Positions 21,918 through 33,734 of a DNA stretch of 37,021 nucleotides are shown one piece after another. The notes below the pieces were generated by a model that saw only the letters and a program-made list of their open reading frames with translations, was not told the origin of the DNA and did no database searches. The translations under genes and the position numbers were made by a program. The stretch comes from Smittium culicis (taxonomy: Eukaryota > Kickxellomycota > Harpellomycetes > Harpellales > Legeriomycetaceae): contig LSSN01000555.1 of NCBI GenBank assembly GCA_001970855.1, positions 1 through 37,021 on the forward strand. The letters are read 5' to 3'. Positions within the stretch are counted from its first letter, which is position 1; every line of letters starts with the position of its first letter.

Positions 21918-22944
21918 TTAGTTTGAGGCGAAGTAAGATTTTGAGGACTCGAGTTTAGCTTCAAGAGCAGCCTTGATTTCGTCTTGGGAAGCGTTGTGGG
22001 AGATAATAGATTGGTTGAAGGGGTTTTCAGGAGATTTGAGCCATTCCTTCCACAGCAGTTGTTTGAGTTGCTGGAGCCTTAGACCTTTATTTTCTAGTTT
22101 TATTCTGGGCAGTTCTCTTTCTTCGTAGGCCTTCAAGGCAGCTTTGTGGCGTCGTTCAGGGTGTCTATCAACAAGGCCAGCTAGATTGGATGATTTGTCG
22201 ATTTTGATATTTTGGTGTTCAGAGGCTATACTTGACTCGAGGGTTATGGAGTCGAACATATCTATAGCGGCATTGATGCCTGAGGCACTGAAAGATTCGA
22301 TCGGCAGAGGTTCGATGGAGGAAGAAGTTTTGGGGACGAAGGCGGAAGCGGAGGCATTTAAAGAGGTTGAATTGGAAGAGTTTTTAGTGGTGGACGTAGG
22401 TGCAGGGGATGAATTTGAAAGGGATGTAGGCTGAGGTTTTTTAACAGTAGAGAAAAGTTTAGTTGAGGCAGCGGGAGGTTTCTTGGCTTGCTTGATGATA
22501 AGCTCTTCTTCGGCTTTGAGAAGAAGCTCCTTCTCTTTTTTTTTCTCGAGTCGTTCTTGTTTCTTTGCAAACTCCTGTTCCTTCTTGAGCTGCTTCGACT
22601 CGTTGGAGCCAACAGACCATTGTTCTTGTAATTTTTTCTCTTCTTGCTGAGCTTTTTTGCTATCTTTTTCGCTCTGTGCAATAGCTTTTTTTTGCTTGGC
22701 CGCAGTGACTAGAACGAGATAAATATGATAAGGTTGGATATATTACATAAAACCGCAAAAATAAAAAGAAGGAGGATATATCATTATTATTAATAGCTTA
22801 GGAATATGAATCGTATTGAAATGAATGAAGTAAAGATATTGAATGCAGAAAAAAAAGGAAATAATAGTATGTGGTAAGAGATATATAGAGTGATGTTATG
22901 TTAATATTACCTTTGGAGTTTTCGCCTTTAAATTTCTTAGCCAT
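21918..22944 (-). CDS. CCDC124/Oxs1 family ribosome-associated protein
   Basis: CCDC124 and its short yeast relative Lso2 bind idle 80S ribosomes and help them restart. Exon 1 (22944-22911) encodes MAKKFKGENSK, the invariant family N-terminus that enters the ribosome. The intron (22709-22910) has a GTAATA donor and a TTCTAG acceptor. Exon 2 (22708-21918) completes 274 residues (human: 223). Residues 12-100 are a highly charged coiled coil rich in K, E and Q. Residues 100-160 are Ser/Thr/Pro-rich linker. The C-terminal conserved domain (about 165-262) contains VDRHPERRHKAALKAYEE, LRLQQLKQLLWKEWLKSPEN and PFNQ, as in human CCDC124. The gene is divergent from DCTN5 and convergent with the thioesterase gene. 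Identification is firm; the cytosolic ribosome role is by homology. Confidence 0.95.
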
Positions 22945-23471
22945 ACTAATATTTAGTTTTGTTGAATTTAAATTTCTAGAGAAAGAATGTAAGAGAAATT
23001 ATCATAAGAAATATATAATTAGTAATTAATAAATTTTAAGCTTTTAGTATTAAAACCAGAAAATAGATTTAAATATTTAAAGGTTTTATTTATTGGCTTT
23101 TATTATTGTATATAAATTCGATTTGGCCGTAATTGGATTATAAATATTTCGTTAATTGATTATTGGTGCCTACAATAAAAATCGATTAATCTATTGGTAC
23201 AATTATTAAGGAAATAGCCAATAGTGACATATTATAATACTATAGCTAGCAAATAATGAAGAGTCAAACTGTATTAAATAGGCGTAAATTAAATAAATAG
23301 GGATTTATCCTATAAACCAAAGCAAAAAAATTCAGAAATAAATACTAAATTTAATTAAATATTAAACTTTTAATTATTTTATAAATTATTATAAAGTAAA
23401 TATCAAAATTATTTTAGAAGCCAGGAATTATTTCTCATTTTCATAACATAAATATAGTGTAAATCTCAGCT
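22945..23471. other. Divergent promoter region CCDC124 / DCTN5
   Basis: Some 527 bp of AT-rich DNA separate the two start codons. A TATA-like AACATAAATATAG lies about 25 bp before the DCTN5 ATG. No other gene or repeat is recognised. Confidence 0.5.
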
Positions 23472-24353
23472 ATGGAGTTCCCATACCAGGAATCGAGCAG
23501 CAATGAGTATATAGAAACCGTAAGCTACTTTCTCTTCCAAATACTAATTCCCCCTTCATCTTTTCAACCAATTTCGCTACCTCTCATTTTATACACAAGC
23601 TATCACTTAACAAAAAATATCTTCATTTCCACTTCTTAAATCCCACCCCTCTCTAATCCTATTGCTATTCTTTGTTTTTAATTTATTATCTTATTCCTTC
23701 AACCCTTTTATCATGTCATGTATCCTGATTTTAATATAGGATACTGGGAATATAGTGAGCAAAAAATCACATATCCTTGGAAGCCACAACATCGTGCTTG
23801 CAGGAAAAGTAAGTTCCGAAATACTTATTGTAACTTAGATATATTTTTAATAAACATACAATTATAAATAACTCAAATTGACAAGTAGACGATAATCGAG
23901 GAGGGCTGTATGATGCGAGGTGATTTGAAGTGGCGTAAGGCCCTTTCCAAACAACCCACGCTTTCGGTAGGTAGGTACTGTGTGTTTGCAAAGAACACGC
24001 TGCTTAAACCTCCATACAGGATATTCAAAGGCGAGCTCGAGTACTTTCCGATGAAAATCGGAGACTATACTAAAATAGGCGAAAATTCTGTTGTCGAGGC
24101 TGCGTCGATCGGCTCGCATGTCACTATAGGCAAAAATTGCTATATCGGAAGGTTCTGTGTTATTAAAGACTGCGTTTTCATCGAAGACAATGCTGTCATT
24201 GGTAGCCACTCGATTATCCCTTCGTTTTCGCATGTTTATTCAAGCGGAACAAACGATATTTCAACCAAAGTGGATATCAACTTGCCCTCCAGCACCATCG
24301 ACGTAGTTGAAATGCGACAAAAGGACTACTACGAAAAGTTCTTGGTAGTTTAA
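23472..24353 (+). CDS. DCTN5: Dynactin subunit p25 (DCTN5)
   Basis: p25 caps the pointed end of the dynactin filament and helps cytoplasmic dynein attach to endosomes. Three exons: 23472-23519, 23740-23808 and 23889-24353. The introns of 220 and 80 bp have GTAAGC/TATAG and GTAAGT/AAGTAG borders and both lie between codons. The product is 193 residues, close to the 182 of human p25. It reads as a left-handed beta-helix of hexapeptide repeats: IIEEGCMMRGDL, VGRYCVFAKNTLLKPPYRIF, IGDYTKIGENSVVEAASIGS, VTIGKNCYIGRFCVIKDCVF. These match human positions such as CIIRGDL, IRPPFK and HVGKNCVIGRRCVLKDC. The C-terminus DYYEKFLVV corresponds to human YYQKFLPL. No odd features. Identification is very secure. 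Confidence 0.97.
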
Positions 24354-24720
24354 CCAAACATTAACCAGTTGTTAGCTAGTCCCTCATAAATCAAAACTCT
24401 ATCCATCATCAAAAATGCAATTCATCATTCTTGCTGATATTCATACAACTCAACATAAATTACTCTAATAATTTTTATCGAACTTTTCATTTACACAATT
24501 ATTTTGTATTCATAATTGAAGTATGTTTGATTATTATACATTATATAGCATTTTATTTAGAAGTAAATAAACTTTAAAAAGAAAAAGTTATTAGAAATAT
24601 AAAATAATAGCGAATTTATGAGACAAAAGGATTATATATTATATAAGGATGGTTAAATAAGGGATTTGTAATTTTTTTTTTGTTTTTACTTTATGAGTGC
24701 AGATTTTTGTTATGAGAATA
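24354..24720. other. Convergent 3' intergenic region DCTN5 / UTP11
   Basis: AT-rich, 367 bp, no ORF. It lies between two converging stop codons and presumably holds both 3' UTRs. Confidence 0.5.
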
Positions 24721-25551
24721 TTACTTTTTTCTTTGGTACTTCCATTTGTACACTGGTAAACCAAGAGCATCTTTACCTATTTTTTTACTAGATCCTTTCT
24801 TTGACAGTTCTTTTTGGAGGTTTAGCTCTCTTAAAGCTCTTTCAAGCAATAGCTGGCGCTGAGATCTGTTCGCTAGCTCTTTAGCGAGCTGTCCGCGATT
24901 TGTGTTCATTTTATGAAGAACTTCTGCTGAAGGGAGACTTTCTGCTACTTCATCAATCTTTTCGTTTTTAACGCGGTTATATTTGCGAGCAAGCAGCGGT
25001 GCTGGAGTGTCGAAGTGCTCGCTTGGATCGAAAGAAGCGAATTTAACATCGGAATCAACAAATATTGAATGTTTCGGTGTTGGGTTTAAATCAATAATGG
25101 GCTTTCCGGACCTGGTTCTTGTTTTTTGCTTTTTCTTTACAGGCTCGGCATTCAAGTTGACGCTAGAGTCTATCTGGGTATTCACTGCTAAGCTTTGTTT
25201 GAGCCTATCGATCTTGTTCTTGTTGATAGTTATCTGTGTTTGAATGTAATTGGCATCCTGTGACTTTAAAAGCTGCACGAGCTCAGGATCCAAGACACTG
25301 TTGCGAGAGGTAATATGAACGCCTTTATCGTTGGTTTGGTTCTTTTCCATAGCAAAGTAGAACTCGTCTTGGTTTTTTGAGCGGGCTTTTTCTTTGAGAT
25401 GGTCGAGGTGCTGCTTCTTCGCATGATAATTGCGAGCACGAAGAACATAGTCCTTATGCTTCTCAAGAAGACCATACTTCTTTCTCGAAACGAGCTGGGA
25501 ACGCTCCTTATGGTCACGGCGTGGATTGGCTTTATCGAAAGCTGACGACAT
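24721..25551 (-). CDS. UTP11: UTP11, U3 snoRNP / SSU processome protein
   Basis: Utp11 is an SSU-processome subunit needed for 18S pre-rRNA processing in the nucleolus. The single-exon ORF gives 276 residues (human 253, yeast 250). The N-terminus is diagnostic: MSSAFDKANPRRDHKERSQ, then RKKYGLLEKHKDYVLRARNY, the HAKKQHLDHLKEKARSKNQDE segment and FYFAMEK, all strongly conserved. Residues 110-185 contain a charged linker with the basic cluster KKKQKTRTRSGK. The C-terminus is helical and basic, ending LPVYKWKYQRKK, equivalent to the VYKWK...R end of other Utp11 proteins. The next gene (GEMIN2) is divergent, 854 bp away. Intact and probably functional. Confidence 0.97.
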   Translation of the reverse strand: MSSAFDKANPRRDHKERSQLVSRKKYGLLEKHKDYVLRARNYHAKKQHLDHLKEKARSKNQDEFYFAMEKNQTNDKGVHITSRNSVLDPELVQLLKSQDANYIQTQITINKNKIDRLKQSLAVNTQIDSSVNLNAEPVKKKQKTRTRSGKPIIDLNPTPKHSIFVDSDVKFASFDPSEHFDTPAPLLARKYNRVKNEKIDEVAESLPSAEVLHKMNTNRGQLAKELANRSQRQLLLERALRELNLQKELSKKGSSKKIGKDALGLPVYKWKYQRKK

Positions 25552-26405
25552 TGTAATTTATCAATCGAAAAATATCCAAGTATTGTATTGAACAAAGCTC
25601 GTAATGTTACGTATGACTAAAGTATCGCAAAGTAAGAAAAATAAGGTATTCGAGCTGGAATTGGAGCAGTGAATGTAGTTGAAGTTGGAATAATTGGTAT
25701 ATTGAGCACTATATATACTGGAAAAGCGCTATATAGCTAATTCGTAAAACTAATATATATTTCTGAAAACTCGAATATTTTTGTAATTTTTTCTACAGCT
25801 TTAATTTTTTTTATTAAAATTTTATTTCTACATTTTAGTCTGAATCAACTAATAAAAATTTTACTCTACTTTTTCATCTTTAAATTTTATAAATCCAATA
25901 ATATTTCACTATTCTTCTACTTCCAATTATTAGTCTAATATGTCTGTAGTATTATTAATCATTGGATGGATTAGATTAAAACAATAGTTAGTATTGATTT
26001 TTATAGAAACTCACAATTTATACATATATTATTGGTTGAGAAAAATCGTACTAGTATTAATAGCGAATCATTAGTAAGAAACTAATTTAATTCTTCCCAT
26101 CCAAAACTAATAAAAATAATGGTCTTATTGATTCGCAAGTATTCTAAAGTTTTTATCCTATTTGCTGAAATAATTAATTATCCAATAAATTATAAGATAT
26201 CGAAATATAATTATTTTATCTTATATCAGTTGGTTAATTTAAGTAGATCATAAATTGTCTACTGCCCGTGATAGGGTTAAACAATTACATAGCTCATATC
26301 CAATTTTTACTATATTTCGCTTTATGATTCCTTCAATTTATCTACGAAAATATACTATACTTTAAATCGACAAACAAATCTCATTTAAATATCATCATAG
26401 TAACG
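25552..26405. other. Divergent promoter region UTP11 / GEMIN2
   Basis: 854 bp, AT-rich, no ORF of note. Short TATA-like runs lie at about 25710-25720 (UTP11 side) and 26347-26360 (GEMIN2 side). No repeat is recognised. Confidence 0.5.
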
Positions 26406-27419
26406 ATGGATACAGTCTGGCAAGACATTAACAAAGGTTGTTTACCTATCGATGAAGATCCTCAAGCAATCCCAAATACCTCAACTTTATCTGCATCCGC
26501 ATACCTGTCGATGGTAAGGCACGCCTCAATAATATCTCCTAATTGTTTACCTAGTCATATTCTATTGCTTTTTACTATCCCTACCTCTAAATCCACCCCC
26601 CTCCCCTCAATCTCCCAAATTAATTTCATTTCCCGACATTTATAGAAGCGAAGCAAATAGATTACCAAGCGTGTTTTTGCCAAAAGACCAAAAACTAGTT
26701 GAACAGATTTCTGAGTACAGGGAAAAAACTTTTATAGAACAACCACAGCTGCTTCGAAATACTCCTTGGACTTCATCCTTTTACTCTTTTTACTCAAAAA
26801 GGCTATCTATTCTGCAAAAAGTATTCATAAATTTAAAATTTTACTTTATCGCACTTTGTTTTATTCATATCATTCATTAAGAAACACAAGCTAAAAATTC
26901 TTTTATTTTTAAATTTATCATTAATACTAGGAATTGCATATTGCTATGTATACCAAAAGAAACGTGTCATCACTTCAAAAACAAAAATCGCTTACATCAC
27001 ACACAGAAAAATCAAATAAATGGATTAATAGCTTACTATCTGGTTCTGGCATCCAATTATGTAATCATTGCCCTACTATGGATGAACTAAGTAATATGCA
27101 GCAAAGGACCAAGTTTATTGCTCTTGAAAATATTAGCAAGCTTCCTGAAAATTTCCTATTTTCCTACAGCCTTGGACTTACTGTCTTTTGGCTACTCTTG
27201 TCTCTTGACCCCCTCCTCAATAACTCTGAACTATACATTTTAAGAGCCCTCTCTCGCAAACTAATCGCCATAAGAAACTCTCTATCTCTACACAATCCCT
27301 CTTCAGACAATATTATAGATTCATCCTCTCCCAACCCCCAGCAACCGTCTCTGATTCACCAACTTAACCTCCTGATTTTCATAATATACTCTATTTTTGG
27401 TCAAAAAGATATTTATTAA
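26406..27419 (+). CDS. GEMIN2: Gemin2 (SIP1), SMN complex subunit
   Basis: Gemin2 clamps five Sm proteins during spliceosomal snRNP assembly and binds SMN. Three exons, 26406-26518, 26646-26820 and 26931-27419, give 258 residues (human 280). Exon 1 carries CLPIDEDPQ...SASAYLSMVR, the family's 'LP.D....T..EYLR.VR.EA'. Exon 2 continues SEANRLPSVFLP. Exon 3 has PTMDELSNMQQRTK, LGLTVFWLLLSLDPLL, LYILRALSRKLIAIR and ends LLIFIIYSIFGQKDIY, like human LLICLVSRYFDQRDLAD. Intron 1 keeps the frame and the VR-EA motif only if its donor is the GC at 26519 (AAG|GCACGC). The GT five bases upstream leads to an early stop. Intron 2 is GTATTC...CTAG. The middle section (residues 60-120) is poorly conserved. 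The gene is divergent from UTP11. Confidence 0.88.
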
Positions 27420-30400
27420 TTATTCAAACGCTTTCCTACCAGCTTTCCTGTGTTATCAACATTTTTTACTCTTTTTTTATCTGTGCCAAAATGCATTCTA
27501 TTTTCATAAATACACCCGCACCTTATTATTTAACCGAGTTAAATACATATACATATATTTTTTAAAGACTTGCTACCTTTATCAACTACAATACATTCTT
27601 TAAATGCGCTGAAATTAATTTCATTATATTTTATCTAAATTAAAGAATATTCGAGATAATTAGTTTTATTACTGAAATTGACATTCATCGTCATCAATAA
27701 AATTTTCAATTTTACATTTCATCTAATCTAATAGTTTTACATAGCGCATATTATAAGTTTACTGCGTTACTAATCAAAATTATACTTGAAAAAAAAAAAA
27801 AAAAAAACTTGCAAAAAGGCTACTATCAATTACCCACATAAAATTAATATAAATCTTTTTTATTTTACTCTAATGCTTCTTTTAACCATACAATTGGTAT
27901 ATTTGTTCTTTTAAAAATATATTTCTTTGTAGAAAATTGATATACAATCAATTACTACCTTGATCTCTTAAAATTATGATACTTTGAAATCAAACCTAGA
28001 TACAATAATTTTAATATCAGTTATATTATCTTATGATCATCCAGGTCTCATTATTTTTTAATCTATATATAATGAAGAAAACCTTCTTTCTTAATAGAAA
28101 AAGGTCTATACGAAAAACGTTCTATATAATCAAAAAAAAAATGCGTGTGTTATTATTAACTCCTAGTTCTTATTTTTGGGAGCACATTATGTAGGTTATT
28201 TATACCCTAATGTATATTATTAAGATTTCAACTATTTTTAGTAAAATTTAATAAGATTATTAATTTTAATTGATATAATACCTGTGAAATTAGAATTATA
28301 TAATATATCAATATCTATTAAAATAAAAAAAGTCTTTAAGTTATACAGTTTCTGAAATTGCGAATTTAATTCCAATGAAATTTATTTATTATTTTATAAA
28401 CTTAATCATGGTTGTGATTCGAAAGATTTATTAATATTTTTAAAATTTTCAATTTCAGCTTATACAAAGCATTAAATTAATGTTCTATTATTGTAATTAT
28501 ATCCGATAATTCAGTATTATTTCTAAATTTGCAGTAATTCTTGATCATCTTATTATTAGTAAAATTTTTAATTATATCAACTTTCAAAACGATAGATAGA
28601 AAAAAACAGAAAACCAAAAAGCGCTTGTGATTACTTATACAACTATTGTTGATTCACAAATATCATTAATCCACTTTTATATATGGGAGACTCTCTGGCG
28701 TTGTAGACCTATATTTCTTTATAATTTCGTTGAAGAAATTGCAAAAATAATCATAATTTCGTTTGAAATTTGCAAAGCTAATCAAACTTGATGAAAGTTT
28801 GCAAAAATAGTCAAACACATGTGCATATTTACACAAATAGTCATAAATATATATTTTTAGCCAATTTATCTTAGTTTCAAAATGTATAAATAATTTTATT
28901 ACATATAGTCAGAGGTATTAATTTTTTTTGCTCTGCATTTTGAATAAATATTTAGAAGGGGTTTTAAATATATCAAATGATTTTTTCTTATTAAAAACTT
29001 ACTACTCACCTGAACTACCAACAACATTTAAAAATATTTTAATGCCTGTACTTTGATATGCGTCATTAGTATTAGATTAAATCCATTGTTTAATGTTTAT
29101 TTTTATATGCTTAATTTTAATTTCTTAAGTGTATTTGGATAATTTTCGTACGAGCAAAGTATTAATATTTATATAATACAATTTAAGAACTTTGTACTCG
29201 AATTAAGATTTGTACAAAATGTTATTTTGATGACTATTATTATTTATTTCAATATTGTGCGTAAAGAATTTTTACCATTCCATTTGCTTTACTTTAGAAA
29301 TTGTTAGCGTAGATTTCTATCTGATAGAATGCCCTGTTTTTTTTTTCAGTACGAATCAGTAGACCAGTAGAAGTATTTATTTTATTAGAGTATTGGTTTT
29401 ATTGCAACTTGTATCATCTTTAATACTTAATATTATACTCTTCCGAATAATTTTAAATATTTTATTCATTCTAACAAAATATCGATTAGAATTTTTCTGT
29501 ACAACAATCGATAAATAATAATTTTTATATTTTGTGCACAGCTTTTAAGCTTATAAATTGCTTGATACTAGTATTTAAAAACCAATAATGGACGATTCTT
29601 GGAACTTAATTAGATGTATTCAAAATAATTAACTATACTTTATTAATCAAAAATTTAAATACAGGAAAAAAAGGAATAAGTATAAACAATTAAATCAATA
29701 TTGTAGAAAATTAAAAAAAAATAGTCAAATTCAAGATATTTATTGGCGCAAAATGATTATTTTTGAAATTTTGTAATAAAATTTAGACTGCTAATGCAAT
29801 TAACTCAATTTTCAATTTTAAATTTGGATTAGATAAAACTACTGTTTGCACCAAAGATTCTAATATTTTTTATTATCAAATTTCATTTTAAAATAGTAAT
29901 TAAGAATGTAGGTAAGAAAATTAGAATAAAAAAAATATCACATGATCGAATTAATCTCTGTATATCTATTATTAATATACTTATGCTTGCTCTTTTTTAA
30001 AGTATATTACAAAAAATTTTAAAAAAAAATCAATAAAATAGTATCAAATTATTCACCTCCATATAATGAAACCGAAACCGCCATTAATCTTATAAAATTA
30101 TATAATTTAATTGGTCTATAAATTATATTTAAATAAATATAAGCACAAATTTATTTAAAAGATATAAAAGTAACGATTAAAAAATATTCAAATAAATTGT
30201 TAATAATTTTAAGGTTTTTTGATAAAATACAGGATTCAAAATTCCTAATTTTCTGAAACTATAAATTACGGTATTTATTGCTCTATAAAAAGATGCATTC
30301 AAACTACTTAAAAATGAAAATCTCATATAATATCTATTCATTTATATATAAACATAAATAAATCAATAAATCACATTCAATGAAGTCCTAATACCTAACT

Positions 30401-32408
30401 AAAAAATACTTTGATTAAATGTTTATAAATTAATTAAATATATTATTAGCCTTTATATCATTGGTTGAAATTGACTTTGTTACATATAATTTAAATATTA
30501 TTCTATAATAATCAAAATAAACACAATTTTGCAGTAATTTTATTTTAAATAATACTTTTATTATTTTTTTCTTGATTTTTAATTTACAACTTATTTAAAT
30601 ATTTTTGATGATAGTAATCTATTTTTGACATTATTTTTTTAATAAATATAAGGAAATAGTCAGAAAATTAATTTAAATACTACTATTAAATTAATATTAA
30701 TATTAAAAAGTGGATATCATTTTATTTTTCATTGGTTTCATAATTTAAATTTAAAAAAAAATTTTTGGATTTATGATGAGGCATTAATTATTAAAATAGC
30801 CATCTAAAAATCTTATAAATTTGGTAGATTAAAATTTAAAATGATATATTTATTTTAACTATCTTTAAATTATAAAAATTTTTGGTTTTTATCAAATTAA
30901 TAATATATATTTAAGTCGACTTTGTAATTAAATCACTTCCACAATCTCAATTCTCGTATTTATGCCGTTTATATATAGCTAATAATTAATTAAATTTATA
31001 TTCATGAATCACTGTTCAAATAAATAATAAAATTTTAAAGCTAATTTAATTTGCTATTTATAATCAGATAAATATTTATTGAAATTAATTGCAAATTTTC
31101 TATCATAAACTATTAATTGTCTATAATAATATAAGATAAAACATAAATTTATATTTATTATACTTGTAATAATTGAATCATTATCTATAAAACTTGTATA
31201 TAAAGATTATAAATATTTGAAAAATTGTATCGTTTTACTTAGTATATCGATTATTTTTTCTATGAATATTATTTCAGTGATTCGTGCGACAAAATTACCC
31301 GTTGTTTATTCAAAGCCTATCTTGTGAATAAATTCAAGATATGAAATTAAGTATAATAAAATTTTTAATAATTCTGATGCAGCTAAATACTAATATTAAT
31401 TTTATTTTGCAGTAAAATTAATAAATTCTTTGAAACTAAAAAATCTAAAAAATAACTATACTCAGTTTTAATAAACAAATTATATCATAAAAATATATCA
31501 AAATCTATAATAAAAGTAATATATTTTTCATAGAGTAGTTACATCGCTTAATACAAGGAAATGTTATTTAATTTCAAGAGAAGGTATAAAAAAAAGAAAA
31601 TGATATGAAATAAAGGGAAAAGGGAAAAGTAAAATACTCTAATAATAATTTGATTTACTATGAATTTTTCATTTTATTTCTGCTTTGAATGCAAATACGT
31701 TAACTTTTGATTAGATCAAAAATTATGAATAAAAACAAAATGGAAATATATATCTAATTAAAAGCAAATAATATTTCATATAATTTTGTTTTATTTTACA
31801 TTAAAAAAAAGTATAATTATGATAACGGGGAAAGTTTAACTCAAGTAAAAATATTAAAGCTAAATCAGATTGTACTCAACTTTAATATTTTTGATATAAA
31901 AAGAACAGGCTAACATACTTCTAAGAACTCTCTCCCGAAAAAATTATATAAAAATAAGATCCCATAATGTATGTTTTTTAGTTTTAAATTTATTTTTTAT
32001 AGTAAAAAAATAATTAATTGTCAAAATGTATCAAAGATTACCAAGTAGTAAAATCTTAAATCTCTTAAATATACAATTTTGAATACTGGAACTAATTCAA
32101 AACTTTAAACTTTAAACGTTATTACTTAATTTTTAATTCGTTATTTTCGAACATAAATCTTTATAAATTCGTCACACTAAAATCTATAATTGAAAATAAA
32201 TATAGTGGTTTATTAAAACCTATCACATCTTTTAAAAATTTTAGCCACAAAAAACCTTACTAGTATAAATTTTAATTATATTTGATTTTTATTCTAAATT
32301 AATAGTTTATTTTTTGAAGTATAAGAATGAAGGAGTAATATACTAATTCATGAAGCTAATTTATTTTTTAAATGAAAATTAACGAATATTAGCTAGTAAT
32401 GCGTTAAT
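27420..32408. other. AT-rich intergenic spacer, about 5 kb
   Basis: No gene is recognised. The open stretch at 27397-27603 is hydrophobic low-complexity sequence just after GEMIN2 and is taken as chance. A poly(A) tract of about 20 lies at 27789-27808. The palindrome array at 28721-28862 is listed separately. The left terminal repeat of copy B marks its right end. Confidence 0.6.
28721..28862. repeat. Tandem array of ~30-bp units, each a different palindrome plus a constant linker
   Basis: Four full units (28721-28752, 28753-28783, 28784-28812, 28813-28842) and the start of a fifth. Each begins with an inverted repeat and ends with a shared linker close to TTGCAAAAATAGTC. The palindromes are AATTTC/GAAATT (6-base loop), AATTTC/GAAATT (4-base loop), AAACTT/AAGTTT (5-base loop), CACATGTG, and AAATATATATTT in the partial fifth. 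In the later units the stem sequence changes but pairing is kept. No ORF or known element is associated. Confidence 0.75.
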
Positions 32409-32511
32409 TTAAGTGTTATAATTATCAAATAAATATCAAAATTAAAAATTAAACAATTAGGAGGGGAAAATTTTTATTGAATAAATATAGCACTAAGGTA
32501 CGTAATCTCAA
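32409..32511 (-). repeat. Left inverted terminal repeat of copy B
   Basis: Read on the minus strand from 32511, it aligns with the plus strand from 36389. TTGAGATTACGTA, then one mismatch, then CTTAGT is followed by ATATTTATTCAA, AAAATTTT, CTCCT, AATTTTTAA, ATATTT and AACACTTAA in the same order with similar spacing. This is well beyond chance even in AT-rich DNA. Confidence 0.8.
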
Positions 32512-32668
32512 TATATAATCACCTTTGAAAGGCTATGTAAGATTTTATAAATAAATTGTGGTATATGGGTGGGTAGGACTTTATGACACCACCATTTATA
32601 AAATATTATTTAATTTTGATCTAAAGACTAAATTTACTTGATATCATACGAAATTGCATGGGGTCATA

Positions 32669-33570
32669 TTATGTGACTCCAAATGTAATGTTGCTTGCGT
32701 TAAATTCATATTTTTGAGCCTGAGATAAGCGATAATATGTATCGAACATAGTGTAACTATACCAGAATGCTTGCGATATTATTATATCCAATGGAACTTC
32801 CGCTTCTGCTGCCACGGTTGCTGTTATTGCTCTAGCTTTATAGATCGGCATAGCTGGCGGAATAGCGATCCTAAGAGAAAAGAAATAAAAATTGAAAGTG
32901 ATAATTGAGATTTACAGTTGGATTTAGTGAGAGTAGATATATCCGAAAAGATGGTTAACAGTAAGTATTTTATTATTTTCATGTGTGTGTGGTCAGAGTG
33001 TAGTTGCTACTCTTGCCTTGTAAACCCTATATACATACAATGGTGAAAAAATATTTTTTAAGGTTATTAGTCTCTACATCCTAATAATCCGTTCACGCGC
33101 TCTCGTTTTCTTAGGTACAATTACTTTTAACTTCATAAAATAGTCAACCATAATCGAATACACACCTTTTATAAGATATATTTCGATCGATTACAACATT
33201 CCATAAATTTCTAAAAGCCAAATTGTTTTTTCTGTTAATCGATTTATTTTTATCTTTAATTTTGACCTAACCGAATAAAATATAAAACTACAATGTTCAT
33301 ATCTATATGTGGTCTATCAAATGATTTAAAGTTTGTGCACTTTAGCGCGCGTATAAGTGATTCTATGCGCTCATCCTCACACTATATTTCTGGATGCACA
33401 TTTAATATAAAAAAAGATGATTTTTACATAATATTGTTACTATATCTAGCTTCGTATCTATAAAAAATTCTGCCAAATAACTATCCACGTTTATAGATGA
33501 AAATTTTTGCTTGTTGATCATAGCTTCAGGCCATTTTAAGAATTCTTTTTGAGTACCGTGGTAAAATCAT
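32669..33570 (-). pseudogene. Tyrosine recombinase of DIRS-like copy B, broken
   Basis: Three blocks remain. At about 33565-33440, HGTQKEFLKW and KFSSINVDSYLAEFF look like the N-terminal core-binding domain. At about 33160-33010, MVDYFMKLKVIVPKKTRAR, then a stop, then ITLKNIFSPLYVYRVYK corresponds to the catalytic domain's middle. At 32851-32669, KARAITATVAAEAEVPLDI and ISQAFWYSYTMFDTYYRLS give the C-terminus, with the catalytic Arg, the Trp at the His/Trp position and, nine residues later, the candidate Tyr nucleophile. Intervening frames are broken by stops. This recombinase is what distinguishes the element from Ty3-type retrotransposons. Confidence 0.8.
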
Positions 33571-33734
33571 CTTCGTTTGAATAATTTCTGATTTTCAAAT
33601 AAAAACTTTAAACCTGGTCTGGATAATCCTTGATCTTGGAAGATACCCCACTGATCTTCCAAGTCAAAAGATGCCAATTCTTGTTATGAGTCAGTAGTAA
33701 TTTTCTGCTTGCGAGAACAGATATCACCTGTCTT

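Noticed and set aside
23862..24233. 123-codon minus-strand frame over DCTN5
   Set aside because: It is antisense to the clearly conserved DCTN5 exon 3, with no family resemblance of its own.
27397..27603. 68-codon open stretch overlapping the GEMIN2 3' end
   Set aside because: It is Phe/Tyr-rich low-complexity sequence in the 3' flank without a good start. GEMIN2 already ends at the position expected from human Gemin2.
27785..27812. Poly(A) run flanked by ACTTG on both sides as a tail-only retroposon insertion
   Set aside because: A five-base flank is too short to distinguish from chance.
28721..28862. CRISPR array
   Set aside because: Units are contiguous palindromes with a conserved linker. 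There are no unique spacers of constant length, and the context is eukaryotic.
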